Source: CAZJQT01 sp964548655 (GTDB lineage: Bacteria > Patescibacteriota > Saccharimonadia > Saccharimonadales > CAZJQT01). From it: a stretch of DNA of 22,837 nt. Made by a program: the position numbers and the translations under genes. Where the stretch lies: assembly GCA_964548655.1 (NCBI GenBank), contig CAZJQT010000007.1:1-22837 (forward strand), read 5' to 3'. The notes under the pieces are model-generated. The model made no database searches, was not told the origin of the DNA, and saw only the letters and a list, made by a program, of their open reading frames with translations. Below, piece after piece: positions 22,242 to 22,837 of this stretch (its first letter is position 1; each line of letters opens with the position of its first letter).

Positions 22242-22579
22242 TATCTGGCTCCTGAAAATTGATGGATGATGCTAGTAGCCACACCCCAGACTTTGGCGAA
22301 GATTGGCAAACGGTTGAAGCGGCAGATCATCATGCTGTCGTCTTGCCAGTAAATAACCATTTGGGCGCCACGCGGCTTAATTGCCCTATCGACAATTACA
22401 ATGTCATTTTCAAAGACTCCCAAATCTTCACCGCCATTACCAGCTATACGCATCAAAAACGTGCTGACTGGACGTCTTATCAGCAGCTGATTAAGATCTA
22501 ATGTTTGCAGGGATATGTCAGTTGCCGGGTTGGGGAAACCATCGTGCACACTAACGCCCTCGGGATTTTCATAATACAT
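22241..22579 (-). CDS. umuD: UmuD'-like protein lacking the protease residues
   Basis: 112-aa S24/LexA-like accessory protein of the UmuC polymerase. GFPNPATD (14-21) and LDLNQLL (27-33) match the UmuD segment that directly follows the self-cleavage site in E. coli. Only 13 residues precede GFP instead of 24, and the residue before Gly14 is Asp rather than Cys. VFENDIVIVDRAIKPR is the conserved core. Where active UmuD has GDSM with the nucleophilic Ser, this protein has GNGG (47-50). Where the catalytic Lys lies, it has Cys86 (MMICRF). It therefore looks like a permanently processed, non-proteolytic UmuD'. The start is set by an excellent SD (AAGGAG, 9 nt before the ATG). Confidence 0.88.
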   Translation of the reverse strand: MYYENPEGVSVHDGFPNPATDISLQTLDLNQLLIRRPVSTFLMRIAGNGGEDLGVFENDIVIVDRAIKPRGAQMVIYWQDDSMMICRFNRLPIFAKVWGVATSIIHQFSGAR

Positions 22580-22837
22580 AACAAACCACTCCTTCTAGAG
22601 ATTAAATTCGGCCGTCACCTAGCCTAAATAGATATAAAAGCGACTCTGACTGGGATTGGAGCCATCCGCGGAGACGGAAGACTAGTGATTTGTATAAAGC
22701 CTGTGGGTGGAAAGGGCTAACCCAGTACCTACATAGCTACGATCCAGTATATACCGCTTTTGGCAAAAATAAATACCAACCTAGTTGGTTTGGAGTTGGC
22801 TGAGGAAAGTAACTAACTCTTTGGGAGTAACCTCGGC
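22580..22837. other. Non-coding sequence upstream of umuD, with inverted repeats
   Basis: I find no gene. Pairings on the plus strand: ACCAAC/GTTGGT around 22776-22790; GCTGAGG/CCTCGGC near 22799-22836 (one G-U), with inner ACTC/GAGT; and CTG-T-GGGT with ACCCAG around 22699-22724. It could be the umuD leader or part of an RNA gene running off the window edge. No LexA-type operator of the common forms is seen near umuD, and no convincing promoter. Confidence 0.4.
22589..22594 (-). promoter_or_regulatory. Strong Shine-Dalgarno of umuD
   Basis: Minus-strand AAGGAG lies 9 nt before the ATG at 22579. It is the best SD in the window and fixes the short N-terminus of the UmuD'-like protein, because no in-frame start with comparable signals lies upstream. 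Confidence 0.8.

Noticed and set aside
22241..22579. Active UmuD protease based on the DDSM tetrapeptide at residues 80-83
   Set aside because: This DSM lies just before the position of the catalytic Lys, not after the RI-G strand where the nucleophilic Ser belongs, so it is a coincidental match.
22600..22837. tmRNA or RNase P RNA at the window edge
   Set aside because: GAGGAAAGT (+) and GTAGCTATGTAGG (-) recall pieces of these RNAs, but the adjoining conserved nucleotides (GUCCGGGCU; tRNA-like ends with GGTTCGA) are missing on both strands.
1..22837. CRISPR arrays, insertion sequences, attachment sites
   Set aside because: No regularly spaced repeats, transposase-like frames or terminal inverted repeats were found; the tRNA-Glu 3' end has no visible direct repeat nearby.

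Overview
The window is a gene-dense bacterial chromosome segment. TGA is used as an ordinary stop (mraY, murG, der), the intergenic spacers are short, and the cell-wall cluster is compact. Together with the protein styles (sigma region 4 fused to HARE-HTH domains, the MurG variant box), this suggests a Patescibacteria/CPR genome, most likely Candidatus Saccharibacteria (TM7). The lineage is inferred from overall resemblance, not from a marker-gene tree.

Layout. Positions 1-360 are a non-coding, A-rich leader. Positions 361-7808 (+ strand) are a division and cell-wall (dcw) operon: rsmH, ftsL-like, class B PBP (ftsI), mraY, ftsW, murG, ftsQ/divIB-like. The genes overlap or nearly touch. mraZ, murC/D/E/F/B, ddl, ftsA and ftsZ are absent from this stretch. 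Positions 7809-8388 are an AT-rich gap with no secure gene. Positions 8389-13355 (- strand) hold an HTH protein with an AT-hook-like tail, a sigma-region-4/HARE-HTH protein, topA, a small glycine-rich membrane protein and dprA. Positions 13401-14000 hold no protein gene. They contain a strong sigma70-type promoter, about 400 nt rich in predicted helices, and a textbook intrinsic terminator, which I read as a candidate structured ncRNA of unknown family. A 101-aa orphan (+) follows, converging on der-pth (-), then a 308-aa orphan (+) divergent from der. Next on the - strand come an RsuA/RluB-type pseudouridine synthase, a response regulator with a long Pro/Thr-rich tail, and a membrane PAS histidine kinase. 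tRNA-Glu(CUC) and a umuD-umuC pair (- strand) close the window, preceded by about 260 nt of unexplained sequence.

How the genes work together. The first operon carries lipid I and lipid II synthesis (MraY, MurG) and septal polymerisation (FtsW, PBP, FtsL, FtsQ). The middle block concerns DNA topology, DNA uptake/recombination and transcription. The der-pth and pseudouridine synthase genes serve ribosome assembly and translation. The two-component pair is a sensory module. umuDC encodes a translesion polymerase whose UmuD partner looks pre-truncated and lacks both catalytic residues.

A window-wide pattern is that several genes at transcription-unit starts have a -10-like box only 6-8 nt before the ATG and no Shine-Dalgarno. 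Genes inside operons mostly have Shine-Dalgarno sequences. This suggests widespread leaderless mRNAs alongside SD-led internal genes.
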